Assembly (NCBI GenBank): GCA_024275635.1
Contig: JAJRYT010000050.1
Span: 1-35,004, forward strand
DNA length: 35,004 nt
From: Chloroflexota bacterium
Lineage (GTDB): Bacteria > Chloroflexota > Anaerolineae > Promineifilales > Promineifilaceae
Reading direction: 5' to 3'
Shown: positions 9,153-17,672 of the stretch, piece by piece
Layout of the letters: every line of letters begins with the position of its first letter
Position numbering within the stretch: position 1 is the stretch's first letter
Notes under the pieces: model-generated
What the model was told of the DNA's origin: nothing
Databases searched by the model: none
What the model saw: only the letters and a program-made list of their open reading frames with translations
Position numbers and translations under genes: made by a program

Positions 9153-11378
9153 TTACTCCAATGTCCAGGGGAAAGGCGCCAGGGGGGTAATGCCGTAATA
9201 CAGTTCGATGATGCGGCGGAAGATGGGGGTGGCAACTTCGGAGCCTTCCCCGGCATGTTCAATCATGACGACGACGGCGATTTCGGGTTCCACCCCTTCG
9301 CCAGCGGGGGCGTAGCCGACGAACCAGGAGTGCGAAGTGTTGGGCGGCGCTTCGGCGGTGCCGGTTTTGCCGGCGACAGTGATGGGTAGACCGACGAATC
9401 GGTGTGCGGCCGTTCCCCATATTTGGTCGTTGGCCACGCGCCACATGCTGTTTTGAATCGCTGCCAGATTTTCGGGAGAAAGTGGCAGTTCTCCCCGTAA
9501 TTTAACCGGCCAGGGTTCTTCGGGCGCGCCGCCGCCAGCGCCGATGCGGTCAATTAGCGTGGGGGTGAACAAGCGACCGCCGTTGGCAATGGCGGCAACG
9601 ATATCTACCAGTTGAATGGGGGTGATTTGCACATCGCCCTGGCCGATGGCCATGTTGACGGCGTCGCCGGGCAGCCATACTTCGCCTCTGGTTGTGGCTT
9701 TCCATTCGGGGCCGGGCACGGTTCCTTCGGCTTCGGCCAGTTGGATGCCGGTGGGCGCGCCCAGGCCGAACTGCTGGGCGGTGAAGGGGAGCAGGTTGGG
9801 GTCTAATTCGTTGAGATTATAGCCGACATCGTAGAAACAGGTGTTGCAGGAAACGGTGAGGGCTGTAGCCAGGCTCACTGTACCGTGACCGCCTTCGAGC
9901 CAATCGTACTTGATAAAATTATCACCCAGGCGGTTCCAGGAACCGACGCTGGTGTAGCGGGTCTCGGGGGTATAGATGCCGCTGTTAAGGGCGGCGGCGG
10001 TGGTGATGATTTTGAAGGTGGAACCGGCCGGGTATGCGCCCTGAACAGCCCGGTTAAGGAGCGGCTGGCCGGGATTGCTGAGAACAGCGCCTAGCTCTGC
10101 GGCCGAATCCAGCCGGATCGAGTCGAATATGATGGGATTGTAGGTGGGATAGCTGGCCAGCGCCCGGACAGCGCCGCTGTTGACGTCTATGACGATGATG
10201 GAACCGGCGGCGCCAATGAGATTGCCGAACTCATCCACCGGGCGGCTGTTGATGGCGTCGGCCAGGGCCTGCTCGACGGCGTGTTGGAAATCCCGGTCAA
10301 TGGTGGTGTACAGGCTGCGGGCCTGTTTTGGTTCGGTCTCCTGGACGGTGGTGAGGTATTCGCCGCTGGGGCCGACGACGGTTAATGTGCCGCCGCGTTC
10401 GCAGTTGAGGTACTCTTCGCCCCACTTTTCCAGCCCGGCGCGGCCGACTATTTCATCGCCGCGGTAGCCTTGCGCTTTGTAGGCGTCCACTTCTTCGGCG
10501 CCGATGTAGCCGGTGTAGCCGACGATGTGGGGGGCGACGCCTTCTTCGGTGTAAAGGCGGGCCAGGCGGGTGGTGGGCGGCAGCAGCCCTTTGCCGATGT
10601 AGGGTTGCAGGGCGACGGCGTACTCTTGCATTACTTCTTCGCGCACTTCGCCGATGGGGGCGCGCCAGTCGGGCTGGTATTCGGCGTAGCGGGCGTAAAT
10701 TTGTTCTGGCGTTTCGTTGAGCATCTGACTGAGGATGGAGAGGAGTCCTTCTTCGTCTTCGATTTCGCCGGGGATGACGGCCAGGCTGATGACGCTGCCC
10801 TGGTAGGCGAGGGCCAGGCCGTTGATGTCGTAGATGTTGGCGCGGGCCGGGGTACGGGCGTCCAGGTAGAGGCGGGTCCCGGCTTCTAGTTCAGGCAGGA
10901 TGAGGGTTTCGTCCCAGACGATGCCCCAACGCCCGCCGTCGTAGATGAGGGGGATGGTGTGTTCGCGGGTGATGCTGCCGACAACGGCCGTTTCCCACAC
11001 CACTTGTACGCTAAACTCAGCTTCATTCCCTTCCTGGAAGGTAGAAAGTGGCTGGCTGCTAACAGTCTGTACGGCCGCCGCCGCCATCGTTTCCTCATAA
11101 AGCTGAACAAAATCGGCGCTGCTGACCAACGCCTGGCTTTGCGGAGCCAATAAGCTGTACATGCCCAGATAATCCCCCTCTTCCCAGGCGCGGAAGAAGG
11201 CACGGCCGATTCCGCTGGCATCTTCTTCCACTGGAACAGGAGTCGGCAGCGGCGTGTTGGTCGGCAGTGGTGTGGCCGTTACCTCTTCAAAAGAATCTTG
11301 TGGACGCGGTAAAGTAATTTGTTGGCTACAGGCAGCAGTGAATGCCAGTAACAGGATAAGCGATCGTTTCCAATTCAT
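9153..11378 (-). CDS. Class B penicillin-binding protein with MecA-N-like domain, lipoprotein
   Basis: The protein has 741 residues. It starts with a hydrophobic signal ending TAAC (Cys17), a plausible lipobox, then a Pro/Thr linker (about 33-50). A MecA-N/NTF2-like domain (about 52-165) and a PBP dimerisation domain follow. The transpeptidase domain carries SxxK as STFK (453-456), SxN as SCN (510-512) and KTGT (671-674). It cross-links peptidoglycan outside the membrane, like PBP2a of Staphylococcus or PBP3 of Bacillus. The MecA-N-like region is a common part of such proteins and does not by itself imply beta-lactam resistance. It heads the minus-strand train; a promoter lies directly upstream and the HD gene follows after 8 nt. 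Pairing with deoxynucleoside genes looks functionally unrelated. Confidence 0.92.
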   Translation of the reverse strand: MNWKRSLILLLAFTAACSQQITLPRPQDSFEEVTATPLPTNTPLPTPVPVEEDASGIGRAFFRAWEEGDYLGMYSLLAPQSQALVSSADFVQLYEETMAAAAVQTVSSQPLSTFQEGNEAEFSVQVVWETAVVGSITREHTIPLIYDGGRWGIVWDETLILPELEAGTRLYLDARTPARANIYDINGLALAYQGSVISLAVIPGEIEDEEGLLSILSQMLNETPEQIYARYAEYQPDWRAPIGEVREEVMQEYAVALQPYIGKGLLPPTTRLARLYTEEGVAPHIVGYTGYIGAEEVDAYKAQGYRGDEIVGRAGLEKWGEEYLNCERGGTLTVVGPSGEYLTTVQETEPKQARSLYTTIDRDFQHAVEQALADAINSRPVDEFGNLIGAAGSIIVIDVNSGAVRALASYPTYNPIIFDSIRLDSAAELGAVLSNPGQPLLNRAVQGAYPAGSTFKIITTAAALNSGIYTPETRYTSVGSWNRLGDNFIKYDWLEGGHGTVSLATALTVSCNTCFYDVGYNLNELDPNLLPFTAQQFGLGAPTGIQLAEAEGTVPGPEWKATTRGEVWLPGDAVNMAIGQGDVQITPIQLVDIVAAIANGGRLFTPTLIDRIGAGGGAPEEPWPVKLRGELPLSPENLAAIQNSMWRVANDQIWGTAAHRFVGLPITVAGKTGTAEAPPNTSHSWFVGYAPAGEGVEPEIAVVVMIEHAGEGSEVATPIFRRIIELYYGITPLAPFPWTLE

Positions 11379-11389
11379 AGTTAGCCCTG

Positions 11390-11418
11390 ATTATAGCTGA
11401 GACCAGCCCGGTTTCTAA
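11390..11418 (-). promoter_or_regulatory. Likely sigma-70-type promoter of the PBP-HD-deoB-deoC-ALDH train
   Basis: On the minus strand a perfect TATAAT (11395-11390) lies 17 nt after TTAGAA (11418-11413). The -35 box matches only three of six bases. The -10 ends 11 nt before the ATG, so the leader would be only about 5 nt. Confidence 0.45.
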
Positions 11419-11476
11419 GCAACTACAAAAATTCTAAGACTTCCAGGCATGGTTCGACAATCTGATGGACACTTTG

Positions 11477-11600
11477 GGTTCGTTCAAAATTCACTTTGCA
11501 GTTTGCTGGTAATTGGTAATTGAGTAACCAGGTAATTACCAGTTACCAATTACCTGGTTACAATTTTTCAAACGCCAAAGTTATAAACGAACGTGCCCTT
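11477..11600 (+). repeat. 124-bp repeat, left copy (inverted relative to 21598-21721)
   Basis: It starts GGTTCGTTCAAAATTCAC and ends AACGAACGTGCCCTT. The middle is a TAATTGG-word hairpin with arms GGTAATTGG and CCAATTACC. Its ends are weakly inverted relative to each other (GTTCGTTC against the complement of ACGAAC), as in a small non-autonomous transposable element. Identity with the right copy stops exactly at both ends, which marks true element borders. Confidence 0.85.
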
Positions 11601-11654
11601 TGTAGGGTGATTTTGCAAATCGCCTTGAGAACGATTTACAAAATCGTTCTACAG
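11601..11654. repeat. Double palindrome in the hsdR upstream region
   Basis: Two hairpins stand side by side. The first is GGTGATTT-TGCA-AATCGCC. The second is a perfect 10-bp stem AGAACGATTT-ACA-AAATCGTTCT (11628-11650). It opens with TGTAGGG and ends TCTACAG, resembling the GTAGGGG palindromes elsewhere in the window. Confidence 0.6.
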
Positions 11655-11747
11655 TCTGGCTGGATGTGCAGAAATTAGAGCGTAACGATATGATTATGAT
11701 GAAATCATGCTCAGTTGAGCGTTCGCTGATTCACAAGGTTGTGCGCC

Positions 11748-14486
11748 ATGACGCCTGAAGCCAAAGCCAGACAACAAATTGATGAACTCCTTCGCTATGC
11801 CGGTTGGGACGTGCAAGACCGGGAGGAGATGAACCTGTTTGACCCCGGCAAACAGGGCGTGGCCGTGCGTGAAGCGTACCTCAAAACCGGTTTTGCCGAT
11901 TATTTGCTGTTTGTGGAAGGCAAGGCGCTGGGCGTCGTTGAGGCCAAGAAGGTGGGCGTGCCGCTGAGCGGGGTGGAAGCGCAATCAGCGCGGTATGCGG
12001 TGGGGCTGCGCCCGCCCATGCAGGCGTGGCGGCCAGAGATGCCGCTGCCCTTCCGTTACGAATCGACCGGCATCGAGACGTTCTTCACCAACGGACTAGA
12101 CCCCGACCCGCGCGCCCGGCGGGTATTTGCTTTCCATCGGCCGGAGACGCTGGCGGCTTGGGCGCAGGAGCCGGATACGCTGCGCGGCCGTTTGCGGCAG
12201 ATGCCGCCGCTGCTAAATGACAAATTGTGGGGGCCGCAAGTGAAAGCCATCACTAATTTGGAGCAGTCGCTGGCGCAGGATAGGCCGCGGGCGTTGATTC
12301 AGATGGCGACGGGGAGTGGAAAAACGTTTACGGCCGTCAACTTCATCTACCGTCTCATCAGTCAGGCCAACGCCCGCCGCGTCCTCTTTTTGGTGGACCG
12401 CAATAATCTGGGCCGGCAGGCCCACAACGAATTTGTACAGTTTGAGACGCCGGACGACGGCCGTAAATTCTCCGAACTGTACAACATCCGCCGCCTGACC
12501 AACAACGTCATTGATGCCGGCCGCGATGTCAACCGCGTCACCATCAGCACCATCCAGCGGCTGTATGCCATGCTCAAGGATTAAGAACTGGATGAAGAAG
12601 TGGAAGAACGGTCGCTTTATGAGGCGGAAGAAAAGGGAGACGCCCCCAGCGCGCCGCGCACCGTCAGTTTTACCGGTAAGCTGCCCATCGAATTCTTCGA
12701 CTTCATCGTCATTGACGAATGCCACCGCTCTATCTACACCGTCTGGAAGCAGGCGCTGGACTATTTCGACGCCCATCTCATCGGCCTGACAGCCACCCCC
12801 GGCAAACAAACCATCGGCTTCTTCAACCAGAATCTGGTGATGGAGTACACCCACGCCGCCGCCGTGGCCGACGGCATCAACGTCGGCGGCGAGGTGTACC
12901 GCATCCTCACCCGCATTTCCGATGCGGGCAGCGCTGTGGAAGCGGGGCGCTGGGTGGGCAAGATGGATAAGCTAACCCGCGAACAGTGGCAGGAAAAGCT
13001 GGACGAGACGCTGACCTACACGCCGCAGCAGTTAGACCGGGACGTGGTCAGCGAGAGCCAGATGCGCACCATCATCCGCCATTTTCGGAAGGCATTGTTT
13101 ACGGAACTGTTTCCGGAGCGGGCTGACCGGGTGGTCCCCAAGACGCTCATCTTTGCCAAAGATGACAACCATGCTGAGAACATTGTGCGCATTGTGCGCG
13201 AGGAGTTTGGCAAGGGGAATGATTTTTGCCAAAAGATTACCTATCGCGCCCAGCGCAACCCGGAAGATATTTTGCAGGATTTCCGTAACAGTTACCATCC
13301 GCGCATCGCCGTCACGGTGGATATGATTGCCACCGGCACCGACGTGCGGGCCATTGAGATTTTGCTCTTTATGCGCCAGGTGCGCTCGCGGGGCTATTTT
13401 GAGCAGATGCGCGGCCGGGGGACGCGGGTGATTCAGCCGGATGAGTTGCAGGCGGTGACGGCCGATGCCCGGCACAAGACCCATTTTGTCTTGATCGATG
13501 CCGTGGGGTTGACGGAAGCGGAGATGATTGAGCCGCCGCGGGTCCAGGAGCGAAAGCGGGCCGTCCCCTTTGACAAGCTGCTGGAGAACATCGCCTATGG
13601 GCAGTGTGATGCGGAGACGGTGGCCTCGCTGGCTAACCGGCTGGCGCGCTTGCAGCACCGGCTGACGGCCGACGATGAACAATTGATTGCCGACTACACC
13701 GACGGCGGTACGCTGCCCGACCTCATCCACCCCCTGCTGGCGGCGTTGGATGCCGTTCCGGTTGGGGCGGTTCGCGAACCGCCCTTACAAGAGGCGACGG
13801 CGCCGTTCCGCACCAATCCCAATCTGCGGAACACGTTGCTTGAGATTCAGCAGCGGGCGGAAATTGTGATTGACAGCGTGAGTATTGACGCGGTGAAGGA
13901 GGCGGGTTTTGACAGTGACGCCACCGAGAAGCTGCGCCAGATGGTGGGGGATTTCCAGCAGTTTATTGCCGAGAACAAGGATGAGATTACGGCGCTGCAA
14001 ATTTTGTACAACCAGCCGTATGGGGCGCGGGCGCTGACGCGGCAGCAGTTGCAAGAGTTGGCGATGGCTTTGAAAAAGCCCCCCCATCTGTGGACGGAAG
14101 AAAAGCTGTGGCAGGCGTATGCCCAATTGGAAAAAGACAAAGTGCGCGGCGTGAGCGCGCAGCTGGTGCTGACCGACCTGATTGCGCTGGTGCGCCACGC
14201 CTTGCAGCCGGATGGAGAACTGGCTCCCTACCCGGCGCAGGTGCAGGCGCGGTATGAAGCGTGGCTGGCAGCGCAGGAGCAGGCAGGCAAACAGTTCAGC
14301 GCGGAGCAGCGCTGGTGGCTGGACAAGATTGCCCAGTATATTGGCCTCAATTTGCAGATTACGCCACAGGATTTTGATTTGGACGGCGAGATGTACAATC
14401 ACGGCGGTCGTTATGGGGCGATGGATGCGCTAGGCGCGGACTGGCTGCAACTACTGGATGAGGTGAACGAGGCGTTGGTCGTGTGA
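11748..14486 (+). pseudogene. hsdR: Type I restriction subunit HsdR, interrupted by one in-frame TAA
   Basis: Read through, this is a 912-codon EcoEI-like HsdR. The nuclease core is near the N-terminus: FADYLLF (Asp51) and VVEAKK (Glu65, Lys67). Walker A ATGSGKT is at 187-193. A TAA at 12582-12584 follows residue 278. The same frame then continues with no shift through DECH (Walker B), LTATPG, a helicase C-terminal domain (MIATGTDVRA, QMRGRGTRV) and an EcoEI R-type C-terminal domain. The change is GAT GAA to GAT TAA, judged from the sense of neighbouring codons. The pieces separate ATP binding from hydrolysis motifs, so restriction is probably lost unless the stop is read through, the GTG at 12600 restarts translation, or it is a base-call error. 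ATG 11748 was chosen over TTG 11739. Confidence 0.88.
13764..13784. repeat. Perfect palindrome inside the hsdR coding sequence
   Basis: GGGCGGTTCGCGAACCGCCC is perfectly self-complementary and identical to the core of the intergenic palindrome at 28201-28222. Here it is translated in frame as part of VGAVREPPL, in a linker after the helicase core. Confidence 0.8.
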
Positions 14487-14496
14487 TACGCAACAC

Positions 14497-14525
14497 TTCT
14501 CAATTGATACTAAATATGGTACTAT
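14497..14525 (+). promoter_or_regulatory. Possible hicAB promoter
   Basis: TTCTCA and TACTAT are separated by 17 nt, and the -10 ends 11 nt before the hicA ATG. The segment GATACTAAATATGGTACTAT is weakly palindromic and overlaps the -10, so it could be the HicB operator. HicAB operons are usually autorepressed. Confidence 0.4.
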
Positions 14526-14536
14526 AAGGCAGCAGC

Positions 14537-14785
14537 ATGGGTAAAAAGGAAAAGCTCCTGGCGAAATTGCGTCAGAATCCCAAAAACATTCGCCCAGAGG
14601 AGTTGGAGCGTGTGTTGATATGGTTAGGATTTGAGAAGCGGCAAGGACGAGGTAGCCATACAGTGTACAAGCGAGGCGAATATCGCCTTACCGTTCCTTT
14701 TAAGAAACCATTCCTGAAACCTATTTACATCAAACTGGCGTTGGAAATCATTGATGAGTTGGGGCTGGATAAATCGGGTGAATAA
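14537..14785 (+). CDS. hicA: HicA-family mRNA interferase toxin
   Basis: The 82-residue protein has the small HicA/YcfA double-stranded-RNA-binding-like fold. The marker is GRGSHTVYKR (about 37-46), whose histidine is the catalytic residue of the family, followed by a basic VPFKKPFLKPIY stretch. HicA cleaves mRNA during translation and is held inactive by HicB. It follows hsdR by 50 nt and precedes hicB by one base, the usual toxin-first order. With intact modules on both sides of the R-M genes, it may stabilise the island. Confidence 0.85.
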   Translation: MGKKEKLLAKLRQNPKNIRPEELERVLIWLGFEKRQGRGSHTVYKRGEYRLTVPFKKPFLKPIYIKLALEIIDELGLDKSGE

Positions 14786-14786
14786 G

Positions 14787-15173
14787 ATGAGTGAAAAACA
14801 GATGTCTAAAACAGTTGAAGATTATCTGAAACTGCCGTATACAATCGAAATTTTCCGGGATGAAACGGATGATGAAGCCGGTTGGGTGGCGCGAGTGGTG
14901 GAGCTACCCGGCTGCATGACGCAAGGAGAATCGTTTCCTGAGTTAGCCGAGATGTTGGACGACGCGATGCGGACATGGATTGAATCGGCGTTGGCCGACG
15001 GCGACCCAATTCCCGAACCGCGTCCACTGACGGATTACAGCGGTAAATTTGTGGCCCGCGTACCTCGTTCCTTGCACCGGGAATTGGTACAGGCGGCCGG
15101 CCGTGACGGGGTAAGCCTGAATTCGTTTGTGAATATGGCTTTATCTAAAGCTGTGGCGCAAACAGGTAATTAG
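14787..15173 (+). CDS. hicB: HicB-family antitoxin
   Basis: The 128-residue product has an N-terminal HicB domain (YTIEIFRDETDDEAGWVARV, then ELPGCMTQGES) and a C-terminal ribbon-helix-helix-like DNA-binding segment (VARVPRSLHRELVQAA then SLNSFVNMAL). The first half inhibits HicA and the second binds the operator. The ATG at 14787 was chosen because it lies one base after the hicA stop. An earlier in-frame start would add 12 unrelated residues inside hicA. Confidence 0.85.
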   Translation: MSEKQMSKTVEDYLKLPYTIEIFRDETDDEAGWVARVVELPGCMTQGESFPELAEMLDDAMRTWIESALADGDPIPEPRPLTDYSGKFVARVPRSLHRELVQAAGRDGVSLNSFVNMALSKAVAQTGN

Positions 15174-15188
15174 GGATAAACCGCAGCG

Positions 15189-15239
15189 ATGACGACGAAC
15201 GGAACTGAGGAACGGCCGTTGCCGGGTAGGTAGACGTGG
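15189..15239 (+). pseudogene. Vestigial 5' end of an hsdS gene
   Basis: An ATG at 15189 opens MTTNGTEERPLPGR, then a TAG, then TW in frame. The live hsdS downstream reads ERPLPDGWTW at the same place. The DNA GAACGGCCGTTGCCGG and following GACGTGG match 16198-16226, about 26 of 30 bases. This looks like a remnant of a former hsdS start, cut off when the Phd-PIN cassette arrived. Part of the match is the abundant ACGGCCGT motif, so some caution is needed. Confidence 0.5.
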
Positions 15240-15242
15240 CTC

Positions 15243-15299
15243 TTGACAGGCTCATTGGAATGAGTTAATGTAACGTTATGTATAAATATGTAATGTTAC
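15243..15299 (+). promoter_or_regulatory. Promoter and operator-like palindrome of the Phd-PIN module
   Basis: TTGACA (15243-15248) and TAATGT (15266-15271) are 17 nt apart, the best promoter in the window. An imperfect palindrome from GTAACGTTATG to TATGTAATGTTAC (15270-15299) overlaps the -10 end and the start of transcription. That is where a Phd-type antitoxin would bind to repress its own operon. Confidence 0.6.
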
Positions 15300-15327
15300 G
15301 AAATCTCGTCATTATGCGGAGGTTGAA

Positions 15328-15627
15328 ATGGGCGTAAAATCTATTATCAAGGCGTCGGAATTGCAACGATCTTCTGGAAAAGTGTTGAAGCGGGCGGCGA
15401 TTGGCAATGAACATTTGGTTATTGTACGAGCCGGTTATCCAGTCGCCGTTATGATTTCGTTTCAAGAATATGAAGCGCTGATGCGTGATCGCGCTTTGGC
15501 GGCCCAACATGATTTGGTAAGAACATTAGGCCGGGAAGCTGAACGGCAAAACGTGAATGAAGCAGATTTGACAGCCGATCTGGAAGCGGAAAAGCAGCGG
15601 CTATTCCAGGAAATTTATGGCAGTTGA
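15328..15627 (+). CDS. Phd/YefM-family antitoxin
   Basis: The 99-residue protein fits the Phd/YefM fold: IKASELQRSSGKVLKRA, then NEHLVIVRAGYPVAVMIS and FQEYEALM. The acidic C-terminal tail (about 65-99) would wrap the toxin. A GGAGG sits at good distance before the ATG. Its end overlaps the PIN gene by 11 nt, so the two are translationally coupled. The N-terminal part probably binds the palindrome just upstream. Confidence 0.85.
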   Translation: MGVKSIIKASELQRSSGKVLKRAAIGNEHLVIVRAGYPVAVMISFQEYEALMRDRALAAQHDLVRTLGREAERQNVNEADLTADLEAEKQRLFQEIYGS

Positions 15628-16129
15628 TCAATCTGAACTACGGGTTATGGTGGATGCCAATATCTTAGTGTCTGGCAGTGTGTGGCCGCGTTGGCCTTAT
15701 GAATTGTTGCGCCATGCGTTGCGAGGGGACTTTCAGCTTGTTTTGAATCAATATGTTATTGAAGAGACACGCCATACATTGTCAAAGCGTTTTCCCGCAT
15801 ATATTGAGAAATTTGAACAGTTTCTGGAAGTCAGCCAATGTGAACTGACAGACGCCCCTTCTAAAGAGCAAGTTTTAGCCCACCAAAACCTGGTTCGAGA
15901 TGTGACTGATGTACCGGTGGCGCTGGCGGCTATCAATGCCGGGGTGGATTATCTGGTGAGTGAGGATAAAGATTTGACGGTGCAAGATGAAACAACGGCC
16001 GTTTTACATTCACAGGTAAAAGTGACCATAAGCGGCACATTTTTGCGCACCGTGATGGGCTGGAACAGCGAGCAATTGGAACAAGCCAGAGGCCGAAGTT
16101 GGCGCGACTTGCCCGGCGCTGTTGAATAA
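15617..16129 (+). CDS. PIN-domain toxin (ribonuclease)
   Basis: The 170-residue product has the PIN acidic triad: VMVDANILVSG (Asp13), a mid-domain Glu in VIEETRHTL, and DVTDVPVALAA followed by DYLVSEDKDL. These residues bind Mg/Mn and cut RNA. It overlaps the preceding Phd-like antitoxin by 11 nt. It is about 30 residues longer than VapC, nearer to the putative PIN toxins of the COG1569 type. GC content is lower than in the hsd genes around it, consistent with a separate origin. Confidence 0.85.
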   Translation: MAVDQSELRVMVDANILVSGSVWPRWPYELLRHALRGDFQLVLNQYVIEETRHTLSKRFPAYIEKFEQFLEVSQCELTDAPSKEQVLAHQNLVRDVTDVPVALAAINAGVDYLVSEDKDLTVQDETTAVLHSQVKVTISGTFLRTVMGWNSEQLEQARGRSWRDLPGAVE

Positions 16130-16178
16130 CTGGCCTTGTGCCTGTCAAACTACCATGATAAAGAATGGGATGATGATA

Positions 16179-17672
16179 ATGAAGCGTGTAAATGGGGAAC
16201 GGCCGTTGCCGGATGGCTGGACGTGGACAACCATCAAAAGCGTGGCAGAAGTGAACTATGGCAAGGGTTTGCCTAAACGTGACCGCAACGATGAAGGTGT
16301 TGTTCCTGTCTACGGTTCGAGCGGAATTGCCGGTTATCATTCTGAAGCCATAGTCGAAGGTCCATGCTTGATCATTGGGCGTAAAGGCACTGCTGGCGCA
16401 GTTCATCTTTCCATGACTGATTGTTGGCCAATTGACACAACATACTACGCTTATTTCAAAAGTGGCATTTCCTTGAAATATGCTTTTTATGCACTGAAAA
16501 CACTAAATCTTGAAAGTCTGGATCGGTCAACAGCCATTCCAAGCTTGAGCAGAGATGACCTCTACGTACAACCATTCCCCCTTGCTCCTTTTCCAGAACA
16601 ACATCGCATTGTCGCCGAAATTGAGAAGCAGTTCACCCGGCTGGATCAGGCGGTGGCCTCGCTGCGCCGCCTGCAAAGCAACCTGGCCCGCTACAAAGCC
16701 AGCGTCCTCAAAGCTGCCTGCGAAGGGCGGCTGGTTCCCCAGGATGACGAGGGCAACGAAGTTGCACCCGAACCTGCTGATCAACTGCTGGCTCGCATCC
16801 TGGCGGAACGCCGCGCCCAATGGGAGGCACAGGAGTGGCAAAAGCTGATCGTCAAAGCGCAGAAGAAGGCAGCCCAGGCCCGCCGCAAAGCGCAAGGCCG
16901 CCCCGCCCGCGCCAAAGACGTGCAGCCGGCCGAATGGGAAACAATTCCTGAAGATGAATATGCGCGTTTTCTGCCCAAGAATGATAAGTGGAAGGAGAAG
17001 TATAAGGAGCCTGTGGGGGTGGATACGGCCGTTTTGCCTGACTTGCCGGAAGGTTGGGTGTGGGCAACGATGCCTCAACTGGGAGAATTGAATAGAGGTA
17101 AGTCTAAACACCGTCCTCGAAACGACGCTCGGTTATTTGGGGGACCTTATCCATTTATTCAAACTGGTGAAATTCGGCAAGCTGATGGATTTGTTACAAT
17201 CTATTCCAAAACCTATAGCGAGTTTGGATTATCTCAAAGCAAACTTTGGCCTAAGGGAACACTGTGTATAACAATTGCAGCGAATATTGCCGAAACGGCT
17301 ATTCTGTCATTTGATGCTTGTTTTCCAGATAGTGTTGTAGGTTTCATACCATTCGAAGATGCTTGCGATGTGAGATTTGTCGAATACTTTATCCGTACAG
17401 CAAAAAACAAGTTAGAAGAATTTGCCCCAGCTACAGCACAAAAAAATATCAACTTGCAGACATTGTCAGAATTAGCGATCCCCCTCCCTCCATTTGCCGA
17501 ACAAAAACGCATTGTCGCCGAAGTAGAGAGGAGGCTGTCCGTCGTCACCGCCACCGAACAAGCCATCACCACCAACCTGGCCCGCGCCAAACGCCTGCGC
17601 CAATCTATACTCCATCAGGCTTTCACCGGCCAATTAGTCCCGCAGCAGGAGGTATTATTCAATGCCAGTTAA
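16179..17672 (+). CDS. hsdS: Type I restriction-modification specificity subunit HsdS
   Basis: The product is 497 residues from this start, full length for HsdS. It has two target-recognition domains (about 10-130 and 300-440), each followed by a conserved helical repeat beginning PLAPFPEQHRIVAEIE or PLPPFAEQKRIVAEVE and ending near KAACEGRLV or HQAFTGQLV. HsdS reads both halves of the bipartite DNA site and holds two HsdM and, when present, HsdR. Several in-frame starts exist (TTG 16122; ATG 16155, 16170, 16173, 16179). The last was taken because it gives the usual short leader before the PLPDGW motif and matches the vestige at 15189. No strong ribosome binding site is visible. The recognition-domain DNA is more AT-rich than the conserved parts, as expected when these domains are exchanged. 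Confidence 0.9.
   Translation: MKRVNGERPLPDGWTWTTIKSVAEVNYGKGLPKRDRNDEGVVPVYGSSGIAGYHSEAIVEGPCLIIGRKGTAGAVHLSMTDCWPIDTTYYAYFKSGISLKYAFYALKTLNLESLDRSTAIPSLSRDDLYVQPFPLAPFPEQHRIVAEIEKQFTRLDQAVASLRRLQSNLARYKASVLKAACEGRLVPQDDEGNEVAPEPADQLLARILAERRAQWEAQEWQKLIVKAQKKAAQARRKAQGRPARAKDVQPAEWETIPEDEYARFLPKNDKWKEKYKEPVGVDTAVLPDLPEGWVWATMPQLGELNRGKSKHRPRNDARLFGGPYPFIQTGEIRQADGFVTIYSKTYSEFGLSQSKLWPKGTLCITIAANIAETAILSFDACFPDSVVGFIPFEDACDVRFVEYFIRTAKNKLEEFAPATAQKNINLQTLSELAIPLPPFAEQKRIVAEVERRLSVVTATEQAITTNLARAKRLRQSILHQAFTGQLVPQQEVLFNAS

Noticed and set aside
9153..11378. Beta-lactam resistance gene of the mecA type
   Set aside because: The MecA-N-like domain is common in ordinary class B penicillin-binding proteins; nothing in the sequence shows resistance.
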